Assembly: GCA_030673005.1 (NCBI GenBank)
Contig: DAOVFI010000115.1
Coordinates: 1-7,316, forward strand
DNA from: Planctomycetales bacterium
Lineage (GTDB): Bacteria; Planctomycetota; Phycisphaerae; SM23-33
DNA length: 7,316 nucleotides
Reading direction: 5' to 3'
Positions 1-5,950 of the stretch are shown here, piece by piece (the stretch's first letter is position 1; every line of letters starts with the position of its first letter). Under the pieces are notes generated by a model. It was not told the DNA's origin. It did not search any database and saw only the letters and a program-made list of their open reading frames with translations. A program made the translations under genes and the position numbers.

Positions 1-1
1 C

Positions 2-2344
2 CGGCTCGCTTTAGCGACGCCGGTGATAAGGGATTGGTCGTCGACAGGCTGTAAGACGCTCAACAAGACCGGCCCGAAAGACAGGATGTACCAGATCGAA
101 TACGTCGGGCGCAGGCGCAAGGACAAGGACAAAGACAAGGATCAGGTTGTCGTCTTCAACGTCAAGGCCTCCGGCGCGGAGAAGTACGTCTGGGAAGTCA
201 ACAAGAAGGTCGTCAAGGACGCTGCGGGCGATACGCTGACCTGGACGGTTCCGAAGAGGACAAAAGGCATCTGGGAGATTCACGCTACGGTCAGCAACAA
301 GGACGGTTCGGCCCACGCTGAATGGGTCGTCTCGACGCTGGAGAAGTCCGAAGCGCCGGAGATTTTCGAGTATTTTACCGATGCTAAATTCGACCGGCGG
401 GCCGAGACGGACCCGTGGGGGCGGACGCCGCCGAACTGGTACACAGTCAGCGACCAGCCGCGACCCGACCCGAGCCGGCGCTTCCTCCAGACGGCCTCGG
501 TCGGCGCGCCGGACGACGAGGGCAACATCGACTCCACGCTGTACCTGCCATCCGACATAACCTACGGCACGTGGATATTCAAATTCCTCCTGCCGGCGTC
601 GCGTTACGACACCAACGGCGGGTGGACGCACCTGCGGTTCTGCTTCATCAACGCCGTCGAAGACATGCCGCCGTTCTGGTACACCCGCTCCGAGGACAGC
701 CACAATTACACCGGCGTCGGACACGAAAATCGCATCGACCACGACATCGGCTGGGGACCGGTCCGCAAACTCTGGCAGGAAGTCAGGATCATCCGCACGC
801 CCGACGGGGGCCTCTTCACCTGGGCCGACGGGATCTTCCAGTTCCGCGGAAGGGAACTGCGCGGCAAAGAAAGCGCCTCGCTGAGCATAAAACTCGCCCA
901 CTTCCGCCCGGACCGCGACCCGACCGGCGTGATGTGCATCGACACGATCGAGGTCTATCGCGACAAATACCTCTTCCCGCCCAAAAGTGTCCGTTGCGGC
1001 CAGTACATCCACGACTGGGCCTGGCGCAGGATGGGGCCGGTCGAAGCGGAACGCTGGTTCGACCTGGACCGCAGGCCCACTCTCTTCAGGGTCCCGCCGA
1101 AGCCTGTGGCGATAAACTTCTCCCGTTACAGCCTCAATAGACACCCTAAATATGTTACGTATCTGCCGGTTCTGAAAGAAGGCCTCGTAATCGACGGCCG
1201 GGGCGTCCGGCTGAGGGACATCGCAAATATGACGCGAAGGCACAGGCATCTGTTCCGCTACGACCGAAAGACCAAGACCGCCGTCTGCTCGACCAACCTG
1301 GTCATAAACGAAGGCGCCGAACTGGTCCTCGACGGCGAGACGCTGAAATTCGACTGTAAGACCGACGGGCAGCACGAATTCGTCGTGATGTTCGGCTCGA
1401 CGCTGAACGTCAAAAACAGCACGATAACCACCGCGAACGATCACCACTTCAACTGGCGGCTGGACGGGATGACGCATTTCGGCTACCGCTGCGGGCCGAT
1501 ACACGCTCCGCGATACACAGGCCCGTCGTACATCAGCAACCTGTGGTATCACGGGATGTGCACGCTGTTGCTGAACGGCTCGACGATTAACAATTGCGCT
1601 TACATGTTCATCTCAAGCCCGATGCAGGTGGACATCACCGATACGAAGTTCACCAACATCCACGAAGTCGATACGGCCGAATACAACCGTCTGTACGGGC
1701 GAAAGGATTACCCCGGCGGAGCGGCCAGAGGCATCCGCAACAGATTCAAGGGCCCCAAGGGCTTCTGGATGGGACTGTTCGGCGACAAGACCAACGGATT
1801 CAACGTCCGCGGCCTGACGTTCAGCGGCAAGAAATCGCCGCTGGGCCTGACGTTCTTCGCCAACGACGCAGATTATAAGTCTTTCAACCTCTATGACATC
1901 AACGCCGAGAACGAAAACATCGTCGTTCGCAAGGGCTATCGAATCCGCGGTTACGCCAGGCCCGCCGAATGTGAAAGCACAGTGGGGCTGGTCAACGCGA
2001 AATGCGTGAAGATCGTCGTCCCGACCGACCAGGCCCGTGCGGTGGTCAAGTATTACCTCAAAGTAAAGGTGGTCGATGCCGACGGCAAGGACATCGCCGA
2101 CGCGAAGGTTACAGTCATCAACGATAACGACGATAAGGCCTATCCCGCCGAAGGCGCCGGCGGCGAGTGGATCGTCGCCGATTACGTCCAGGACAAAGAC
2201 GGGAAGAGGGAGTTCACCTATACCGTCAAAGTTTCAACTCCGGACGGCAGGGGAGTCAGTGTCGGAGGCGTCAACCCCGACGCGTCATGGTATCGCCCGG
2301 ACGGGCGGAAAAATGCAAAGACAGTAAAGGTGGTAATAAAATGA
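2..2344 (+). CDS. Secreted Ig-like / LamG-like / beta-helix multidomain protein, 5'-truncated
   Basis: The frame is open from base 2 to the TGA at 2342-2344 (780 residues visible). A GTG at 23 could be read as a start, but the codons before it (2-22) spell RLALATP, like the end of a signal peptide, and the paralogue at 2685 starts about 20 residues earlier relative to the shared domain. The true start is therefore probably outside the window. Domains in order: Ig/PKD-like module at about 26-340 (WEVNKK, WTVP at 242-253, KGIWEI at 263-280); concanavalin/LamG-like region at about 365-985 (DPWGR, YGTW, WQEVRIIRT, FRPDRDP, YLFP); a linker with no clear family; right-handed beta-helix-like repeats at about 1300-2030 (short strands with NxTI/NGSTI turns); C-terminal carboxypeptidase-regulatory-like Ig domain at 2048-2341 (KYYLKVKVVD, VNPDASWYRP). 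It is probably exported and carbohydrate-associated. No catalytic motif is recognised, so lyase or hydrolase activity is only a guess. Confidence 0.85.
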   Translation, partial: RLALATPVIRDWSSTGCKTLNKTGPKDRMYQIEYVGRRRKDKDKDKDQVVVFNVKASGAEKYVWEVNKKVVKDAAGDTLTWTVPKRTKGIWEIHATVSNKDGSAHAEWVVSTLEKSEAPEIFEYFTDAKFDRRAETDPWGRTPPNWYTVSDQPRPDPSRRFLQTASVGAPDDEGNIDSTLYLPSDITYGTWIFKFLLPASRYDTNGGWTHLRFCFINAVEDMPPFWYTRSEDSHNYTGVGHENRIDHDIGWGPVRKLWQEVRIIRTPDGGLFTWADGIFQFRGRELRGKESASLSIKLAHFRPDRDPTGVMCIDTIEVYRDKYLFPPKSVRCGQYIHDWAWRRMGPVEAERWFDLDRRPTLFRVPPKPVAINFSRYSLNRHPKYVTYLPVLKEGLVIDGRGVRLRDIANMTRRHRHLFRYDRKTKTAVCSTNLVINEGAELVLDGETLKFDCKTDGQHEFVVMFGSTLNVKNSTITTANDHHFNWRLDGMTHFGYRCGPIHAPRYTGPSYISNLWYHGMCTLLLNGSTINNCAYMFISSPMQVDITDTKFTNIHEVDTAEYNRLYGRKDYPGGAARGIRNRFKGPKGFWMGLFGDKTNGFNVRGLTFSGKKSPLGLTFFANDADYKSFNLYDINAENENIVVRKGYRIRGYARPAECESTVGLVNAKCVKIVVPTDQARAVVKYYLKVKVVDADGKDIADAKVTVINDNDDKAYPAEGAGGEWIVADYVQDKDGKREFTYTVKVSTPDGRGVSVGGVNPDASWYRPDGRKNAKTVKVVIK
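119..142 (+). repeat. Coding hexanucleotide repeat, four AAGGAC-like units (KDKDKDKD)
   Basis: The units AAGGAC, AAGGAC, AAAGAC and AAGGAT encode KDKDKDKD directly after RRR, in a loop of the N-terminal Ig-like module. The paralogues at 2685 and 6534 have no such charged run at this place (VKPGEKITF and ARPGEKIKF), so it looks like a local expansion in this gene. Confidence 0.8.
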
Positions 2345-2400
2345 GAAAAAGGATGGTAACTATTACTACATCGCAACTTATCCCGGATGATAATTGCTCA

Positions 2401-2445
2401 GTCCCGAAGGGACAAAGGATGGTAGCCGTGGGCGTCAGCCCACGG
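2401..2445 (+). repeat. Structured intergenic repeat, copy A (full unit, forward)
   Basis: This 45-base unit has stem 1 GTCCC/GGGAC with loop GAA (2401-2413), a linker containing GGATGGTAG, then stem 2 CCGTGGGC/GCCCACGG with loop GTCA (2426-2445). It matches the reverse complement of copy B at 37 of 45 positions. The arrangement resembles palindromic REP-type elements, but I do not assign a named family. Confidence 0.75.
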
Positions 2446-2468
2446 ACGCCGGTTGTACAACAACTCCA

Positions 2469-2487
2469 GCCCCAGAGGGGCGTCGGA
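2469..2487 (+). repeat. Structured intergenic repeat, copy C (half unit, forward)
   Basis: Stem GCCCC/GGGGC with loop AGA (2469-2481) is followed by GTC then GGA. This is the same order as stem 1, three bases and GGA in copies A, B and D. Stem 2 is absent. Confidence 0.55.
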
Positions 2488-2523
2488 AAACTCGCGCATA
2501 GGCAACGCTCGTCATACGCTCTT

Positions 2524-2542
2524 TCCAACGTCCCTTCGGGAC
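2524..2542 (-). repeat. Structured intergenic repeat, copy D (half unit, reverse)
   Basis: On the minus strand this reads stem GTCCC/GGGAC with loop GAA, then GTT, then GGA. Stem 1 is identical to that of copy A, in opposite orientation. Stem 2 is absent. Confidence 0.65.
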
Positions 2543-2552
2543 TGAATTTTTT
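2530..2552 (+). terminator. Weak candidate rho-independent terminator
   Basis: The hairpin GTCCC/GGGAC (2530-2542) is followed after four bases by six T (2547-2552). The stem is only 5 bp and the T run is not adjacent, so this may simply be repeat copy D beside a T tract. It would end transcription from the first gene if real. Confidence 0.25.
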
Positions 2553-2562
2553 CGGCCTTTTT

Positions 2563-2607
2563 CCGGGGGCTGACGCCCCCGGCTACTGTCCGTCGGCCCT
2601 TCGGGCC
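2563..2607 (-). repeat. Structured intergenic repeat, copy B (full unit, reverse)
   Basis: On the minus strand: stem 1 GGCCC/GGGCC with loop GAA, linker with GGACAGTAG, then stem 2 CCGGGGGC/GCCCCCGG with loop GTCA. Compared with copy A, one base pair in each stem has changed on both sides (T-A to G-C), which keeps both stems perfect. Confidence 0.75.
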
Positions 2608-2670
2608 TGAGATAAAACTGAGAAAAACACCGATAACGCGGCTGATTTCTGCAAACCGCTGAACTGTTAC

Positions 2671-2676
2671 AAAGGA
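2671..2676 (+). promoter_or_regulatory. Ribosome binding site for the 2685 gene
   Basis: AAAGGA lies eight bases before the ATG at 2685 and supports this start, which is also the one that yields an intact signal peptide. Confidence 0.6.
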
Positions 2677-2684
2677 TAAATGGA

Positions 2685-4796
2685 ATGAAAAAAGCAAAAG
2701 CAATGTCTGTTTTTCTGGTTGTGTGTTGTTTGTCTGTCGTTGCATCGGCGGCCCCGAAACTCGAAGGATGGTCAAACTCCAGGACCAAAGACGACAAGAC
2801 GATGTTCCTGGTCAAGCCGGGCGAGAAGATCACGTTTTCCGTCCGGGCCGAGGGCGCACCAATCAATGAATGGACGGTCAATAAAAAGGTTACAAAAAAT
2901 CCGCCCAATATCCGCCTGAAGTCGAACAGCCTCTTCTGGACCGTCCCGAACGAAAAGGGCATCTGGGAGGTTCACGTAACGGCCCGCGACACCAAAGGCG
3001 GCGAGGTCCACGCCGAGTGGGTCGTCTCGACGCTGTCGAAGAAAGAGGCCCCGACGTTTTTCGATTATTTCACCGACAAGCAGTATTCCAAGCGCAAAGG
3101 CCGCGACCCGTGGGGCAGGCCGCTGCCAAAGTGGGGCACGTGGGCGCTGTCGGCTGCGTGGACCGAGTGGCAGGAATTGTGGGGCTACCTGCCCGGCGGC
3201 AAGTGGGGCCGGTCCGCCGGCGAATGGGCAAAGAAATTCGCCGACCCGGACTGCTCCGGCTGCTTCGTCCAGGCCCCGGCAGAGGCGCCCGTGCCGAACT
3301 ATAAACGCCACCTGATGGTCTTTCTCCGCAACAAGACCGCCATCGAGTATGGCACGTGGAAATTCCGCTACCGCTTCCCCAACGGCAAAGCTCAAATGAA
3401 GGGCGGAAAGACCCACCTGCGGTTCTATTACGCACACGTCGGCGGGTACTACTGCTATCCGTTCTGGTACGCAGTCGCCTGCGACGGTTTCCAGGCCTTC
3501 AGAGTCGGGGCCAGCAAGTTCGACAACGATCAAAAATTCCCCGTCGATAAAAATTGGCACGAAGTAACCATCATCCGCACAAAGGACGGCGAGATATATT
3601 GCTTCATCGACGGCGTCCATAAATTCCGCGGAAAAACCGCACGAAAGACCTGGAAAGAGGGCGTCTCGATATACATCGGCCTGTCGCGCTACCAGCCGGA
3701 CCGATATCCCAAGGACACGCTCTACGTCGATGGCGTCGAGGCATACGAAGGACGATACCTCTTCCCGACCAAAAGAGTGGAATTGACTGAGGGTAAAGGC
3801 ATCAGCATCGCCGGGCGCGAAGTTAGCCTGAAAGAAATCGTCGAAACCCTCAAGACCCCGAAGGCCTTCCGGTATGATCGGATCGACAGGCATGGTGTTT
3901 GCGCCACCGGGATAACGGTTGAAGGCGGTGCGGACCTTGTGTTGGAGGGAGATACGCTCAGGTTCGATCCTGCGGGCGGATTAATTCATGTCAAACCCAA
4001 CGGAACAATTCGGATCCGGAAAAGCAGCATCGCAAACGCAACTTATAACCTGGACCGTCCGTTTGATATATCTCTGATAGACGCCCGTCTGGAAATGCAC
4101 GACAAGGTGCTGCGGATACCGATACCGGCGATGGCGTATGGGCAGTGGAAATTCGACGGCGTTACAATCACAGGGAAAGACAAACCGGTCGATACGGTAT
4201 TTATCCTGCACGGCGATACAACACGTCTGAACGTCTATAACTCCGACTTCGGCAAAGGCGCTGTAAAGGCAGTCGGTAATGGCAAAAATCCCGGCGTCCT
4301 GGGGCTGGTTAACTGCAAGTTCGCCAAACTTGCCGCCGACAAAGGCGCGGGCATCGCACCGAAATACTATCTCGACGTCCGCGTGGTCGATACGAAGGGC
4401 AAGCCCGTTGCCGGCGCTAAAGTTACTGTCCGCAACGAAGTCGATGATTTCAAATTCCCTGCCGAGAACTGCCGGGAGTTCCAGCCTCACGGCGGCGGAA
4501 ACAGTTCGTATCTGAACGAAAGCGTCATCCCGCGAAAGATTTCCTACACGACAAGGCGCACCACGACCACCGGCGCCGACGGACACACGCCGAGGCCAAA
4601 GGATGCGAAAAATACGCTCGTTCTGACCGACTTCGTCCGGAACGCCGGCGGGAAAAAGGAATTCACCTACCGCATTACAGTCAAGGCGAACGGCAAGACA
4701 AAAGTCGTTACCGGCGTCAACCCCGGCCAGGATTGGCGCCGCGCGGACCCGAACAAGCCGGTCCGCACGATCATCGTCAAGCTGGACGGAAAGTAG
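2685..4796 (+). CDS. Secreted Ig-like / LamG-like / beta-helix multidomain protein (complete)
   Basis: This complete gene of 703 codons plus TAG is a paralogue of the one at 2-2344. Residues 1-22 are a typical Sec signal peptide (MKKAK, hydrophobic FLVVCCLSVV, cleavage after ASA). Domains: Ig/PKD-like module, residues about 25-117 (GWSNSRTK, FLVKPGEKITF, NEWTVNKK, FWTVP, KGIWEVH); concanavalin/LamG-like domain, about 120-362 (DPWGRPLP, YGTWKFRYRF, WHEVTIIRTKDG, FIDGVHKFRG, RYLFP); short beta-helix-like region, about 405-550; C-terminal carboxypeptidase-regulatory-like Ig domain, about 558-700 (KYYLDVRVVD, GVNPGQDWRR). That last domain carries a Thr-rich loop (TTRRTTTTGADGHTP, about 622-636) missing from the first paralogue. 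The LamG-like part could also match the 3-keto-disaccharide hydrolase fold common in Planctomycetota. The protein is probably exported and binds or processes a polysaccharide; no active site is identified, so the function is inferred only from fold-like patterns. Confidence 0.9.
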   Translation: MKKAKAMSVFLVVCCLSVVASAAPKLEGWSNSRTKDDKTMFLVKPGEKITFSVRAEGAPINEWTVNKKVTKNPPNIRLKSNSLFWTVPNEKGIWEVHVTARDTKGGEVHAEWVVSTLSKKEAPTFFDYFTDKQYSKRKGRDPWGRPLPKWGTWALSAAWTEWQELWGYLPGGKWGRSAGEWAKKFADPDCSGCFVQAPAEAPVPNYKRHLMVFLRNKTAIEYGTWKFRYRFPNGKAQMKGGKTHLRFYYAHVGGYYCYPFWYAVACDGFQAFRVGASKFDNDQKFPVDKNWHEVTIIRTKDGEIYCFIDGVHKFRGKTARKTWKEGVSIYIGLSRYQPDRYPKDTLYVDGVEAYEGRYLFPTKRVELTEGKGISIAGREVSLKEIVETLKTPKAFRYDRIDRHGVCATGITVEGGADLVLEGDTLRFDPAGGLIHVKPNGTIRIRKSSIANATYNLDRPFDISLIDARLEMHDKVLRIPIPAMAYGQWKFDGVTITGKDKPVDTVFILHGDTTRLNVYNSDFGKGAVKAVGNGKNPGVLGLVNCKFAKLAADKGAGIAPKYYLDVRVVDTKGKPVAGAKVTVRNEVDDFKFPAENCREFQPHGGGNSSYLNESVIPRKISYTTRRTTTTGADGHTPRPKDAKNTLVLTDFVRNAGGKKEFTYRITVKANGKTKVVTGVNPGQDWRRADPNKPVRTIIVKLDGK

Positions 4797-4814
4797 GGTA
4801 GGTTACCGGTCGCG

Positions 4815-4835
4815 GCACGGGCGTCTCGCCCGTGC
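4815..4835 (+). repeat. GC-rich hairpin repeat, forward copy
   Basis: GCACGGGCG pairs perfectly with CGCCCGTGC around a TCT loop (9-bp stem), 18 bases after the stop of the 2685 gene. No T run follows, so it is not a standard rho-independent terminator. A related copy lies inverted at 4916-4936. Such hairpins recur between genes in many planctomycete-like genomes, as far as I recall. Confidence 0.7.
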
Positions 4836-4847
4836 GTCTCACGACCG

Positions 4848-4867
4848 CCTGCCTACCGGCAGGTAGG
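4848..4867. repeat. Overlapping palindromes with two alternative hairpins
   Basis: CCTGCC (4848-4853) can pair with GGCAGG (4858-4863), or CCTACC (4852-4857) with GGTAGG (4862-4867). The two 6-bp stems share bases and exclude each other. It lies between the two copies of the GC-rich hairpin repeat, so it is probably another short dispersed repeat rather than a switch. Confidence 0.5.
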
Positions 4868-4915
4868 TCTCGGTCATGATATGCCGAATTTACAAGGTCA
4901 AGGCGGCCCTGCAAC

Positions 4916-4936
4916 GCATGGGCGGGACGCCCGCGC
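4916..4936 (-). repeat. GC-rich hairpin repeat, reverse copy
   Basis: On the minus strand this reads GCGCGGGCG, loop TCC, CGCCCATGC. It matches the 4815-4835 copy at 18 of 21 positions in inverted orientation, and the similarity continues for a few bases on both sides. The outer stem here has one wobble and one mismatch, so it is the more decayed copy. Confidence 0.6.
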
Positions 4937-5051
4937 CACGATATAAACGGTTTTAAGAGGTTCCTATTCTCTTTGCACAATTGCTAGACGGATAAGCGCG
5001 CCGGCACTCAGTATTTTAGAAATCGCAGACTACTTGGCATCCCTGTGTATC

Positions 5052-5059
5052 AAAAAGGA
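5052..5059 (+). promoter_or_regulatory. Ribosome binding site choosing ATG 5069
   Basis: AAAAAGGA lies nine bases before the ATG at 5069. The upstream in-frame GTG at 5045 has no such site, so 5069 is the better start. Confidence 0.55.
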
Positions 5060-5068
5060 CTCATAATA

Positions 5069-5932
5069 ATGGCAAAGACGTCACAGTTAATGGTCGGTAC
5101 CGGCAAGGTCAGGATAACACCGCCGGTGGGGATACCCTTCACCGGTCACGGCTACCGCATCTCCGAAGGCATCCACGACGACCTTTGGGCCAGAGTAATG
5201 GTGCTGGAGTCCGGCGGGCGGAAAGTCGCTATCGTCTCGCTGGACCTTTTCTGGCCGATGCCCGGCGGGGACTACGTGAAGATCCGCTCCGCCGTCGAGG
5301 CCGCCGCGGGTATCGACGCCGCCAATGTCATGGTCAGCGCCACACATTCGCACCAGGGTCCGGCGTTCTGGGCGAGTGCGAATATGCCCTCACCGATGAA
5401 GCGTCAGAGACAGATAATTGATCCGTGGGTTGCCGCCCTGCCCGCCATGGTCGGCGAAGCGGCCGCCGCCGCTGCGGCGAACGCCGGTCCGGCCAGGCTC
5501 ACCTTTTCCACCACGCCGATGACCGGCATAAGTTACAACCGTCGCAAAAGCGTCCCCGAAGGCGTTTTCCCGCTCATCGGCAACACGCCCGAAATGCCCG
5601 CCGCCGTCCGGGCGCAATACGTCCGATGGGGCATGACGCCGGATGAGGCGGAGGCGCACGCGCCGCTGGGCGTCCCGGACGGGCCAATCGACCCGGACAT
5701 GGGCGTCATCACTGTCGAGGACGCCGACGGCAAACCCCTGGGCGTTCTGGTCAACTTCGGCTGCCACGCCGTGGCGTGTTCGCCGCCGGCGCCGCTGCTC
5801 ATCTCTGCCGGTTTTCCGGGTTACTGCTCCGGGCTGGTCGAGCAGGCCACCGGGGCGATATGCCTGTACACCCAGGGCTGCTGCGGCGACGTGAGACCTT
5901 ATCGCTCCTCGGCCAAAGGCGTTTTCGCCTAA
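5069..5932 (+). CDS. Neutral/alkaline ceramidase-family protein, N-terminal part (ends at premature TAA)
   Basis: This encodes 287 residues resembling the N-terminal domain of neutral/alkaline non-lysosomal ceramidases, which hydrolyse the amide bond of ceramide in a zinc-dependent way. Visible family motifs: VGTGKVRITPPVGIPFTGHG (8-27), VAIVSLDLFW (53-62), SATHSHQGP (90-98; metal-binding His candidates 93 and 95), NFGCHAVA (229-236; second His candidate 233), and TQGCCGDVRP (268-277), the usual GD-x-x-P segment. The ATG at 5069 is preferred; a GTG at 5045 would add eight residues. Neither start gives a signal peptide, and the frame upstream, open from 4988, encodes none either. The frame stops at TAA 5930-5932 and the family's remaining domain continues in the same frame, so this is half of one gene. 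Members from environmental bacteria may act on substrates other than ceramide; the true substrate is unknown. Confidence 0.8.
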   Translation: MAKTSQLMVGTGKVRITPPVGIPFTGHGYRISEGIHDDLWARVMVLESGGRKVAIVSLDLFWPMPGGDYVKIRSAVEAAAGIDAANVMVSATHSHQGPAFWASANMPSPMKRQRQIIDPWVAALPAMVGEAAAAAAANAGPARLTFSTTPMTGISYNRRKSVPEGVFPLIGNTPEMPAAVRAQYVRWGMTPDEAEAHAPLGVPDGPIDPDMGVITVEDADGKPLGVLVNFGCHAVACSPPAPLLISAGFPGYCSGLVEQATGAICLYTQGCCGDVRPYRSSAKGVFA

Positions 5933-5950
5933 GCACAAAGGATCGGAATG
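5930..5950 (+). other. In-frame stop inside the ceramidase-like gene, with a reinitiation-like site after it
   Basis: TAA at 5930-5932 lies in the same frame as both flanking halves. The codons after it read AQRIGMTLASG, which looks like the family's conserved helix after the GD-x-x-P segment, so no sequence appears lost and a single substitution (for example from GAA, CAA or AAA) explains it. AAAGGA at 5937-5942 lies five bases before ATG 5948, so ribosomes could restart. The other three gene ends seen here use TGA, TAG and TGA, but two genes of more than 700 codons have no internal TAA, which gives no support to recoding. Confidence 0.75.

Larger units (their letters stand above)
2345..2684. 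other. 340-base spacer between the first two paralogues, mostly structured repeat
   Basis: No credible gene is seen. Bases 2401-2607 hold the mirrored stem-loop repeat listed below. Bases 2348-2358 carry the 11-mer AAAGGATGGTA, which recurs inside repeat copy A at 2414-2424, so the repeat remnant may begin directly after the upstream stop codon. GTTGTACAAC at 2452-2461 is a perfect 10-base palindrome. Bases 2608-2684 are AT-richer and hold the ribosome-binding site of the next gene. I found no convincing -35/-10 pair. Confidence 0.6.

Noticed and set aside
11..1552. Long minus-strand open frame (513 codons) opposite the first gene
   Set aside because: It is a by-product of GC-rich codon use in the + strand gene, which has recognisable domains and a paralogue; the minus product is low-complexity and rich in Arg, Val and Pro.
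2341..2610. Small + strand frame starting at an ATG that overlaps the stop of the first gene (ATGA) and ending in PSALRA, 89 residues
   Set aside because: Almost all of it is translated stem-loop repeat sequence (SVPKGQ, FPGADAPGYCPSALRA). The covarying stems argue for nucleic-acid structure, and the peptide has no domain-like character. The ATGA overlap is suggestive but not enough.
2435..2962. Minus-strand frame of 175 codons across the spacer and the start of the 2685 gene
   Set aside because: It runs through the repeat array and opposite the signal peptide and Ig module of a clear gene; no start signal or domain is seen.
2772..3893. Minus-strand open frame (373 codons) opposite the second gene
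   Set aside because: Same reason: it mirrors a well-supported + strand gene and shows no family motif.
4777..4980. Minus-strand frame of 67 codons in the second spacer
   Set aside because: It consists of translated hairpin repeats (DLPAGRQA, TGETPVPR), a common kind of spurious frame.
4973..5017. Possible promoter with TTGCAC and TATTTT before the ceramidase-like gene
   Set aside because: The two boxes are about 33 bases apart, far from the usual 17, and no better pair was found.
5930..5932. Stop-codon reassignment of TAA
   Set aside because: The two long genes of this window contain no internal TAA, so reassignment has no support beyond this single site.
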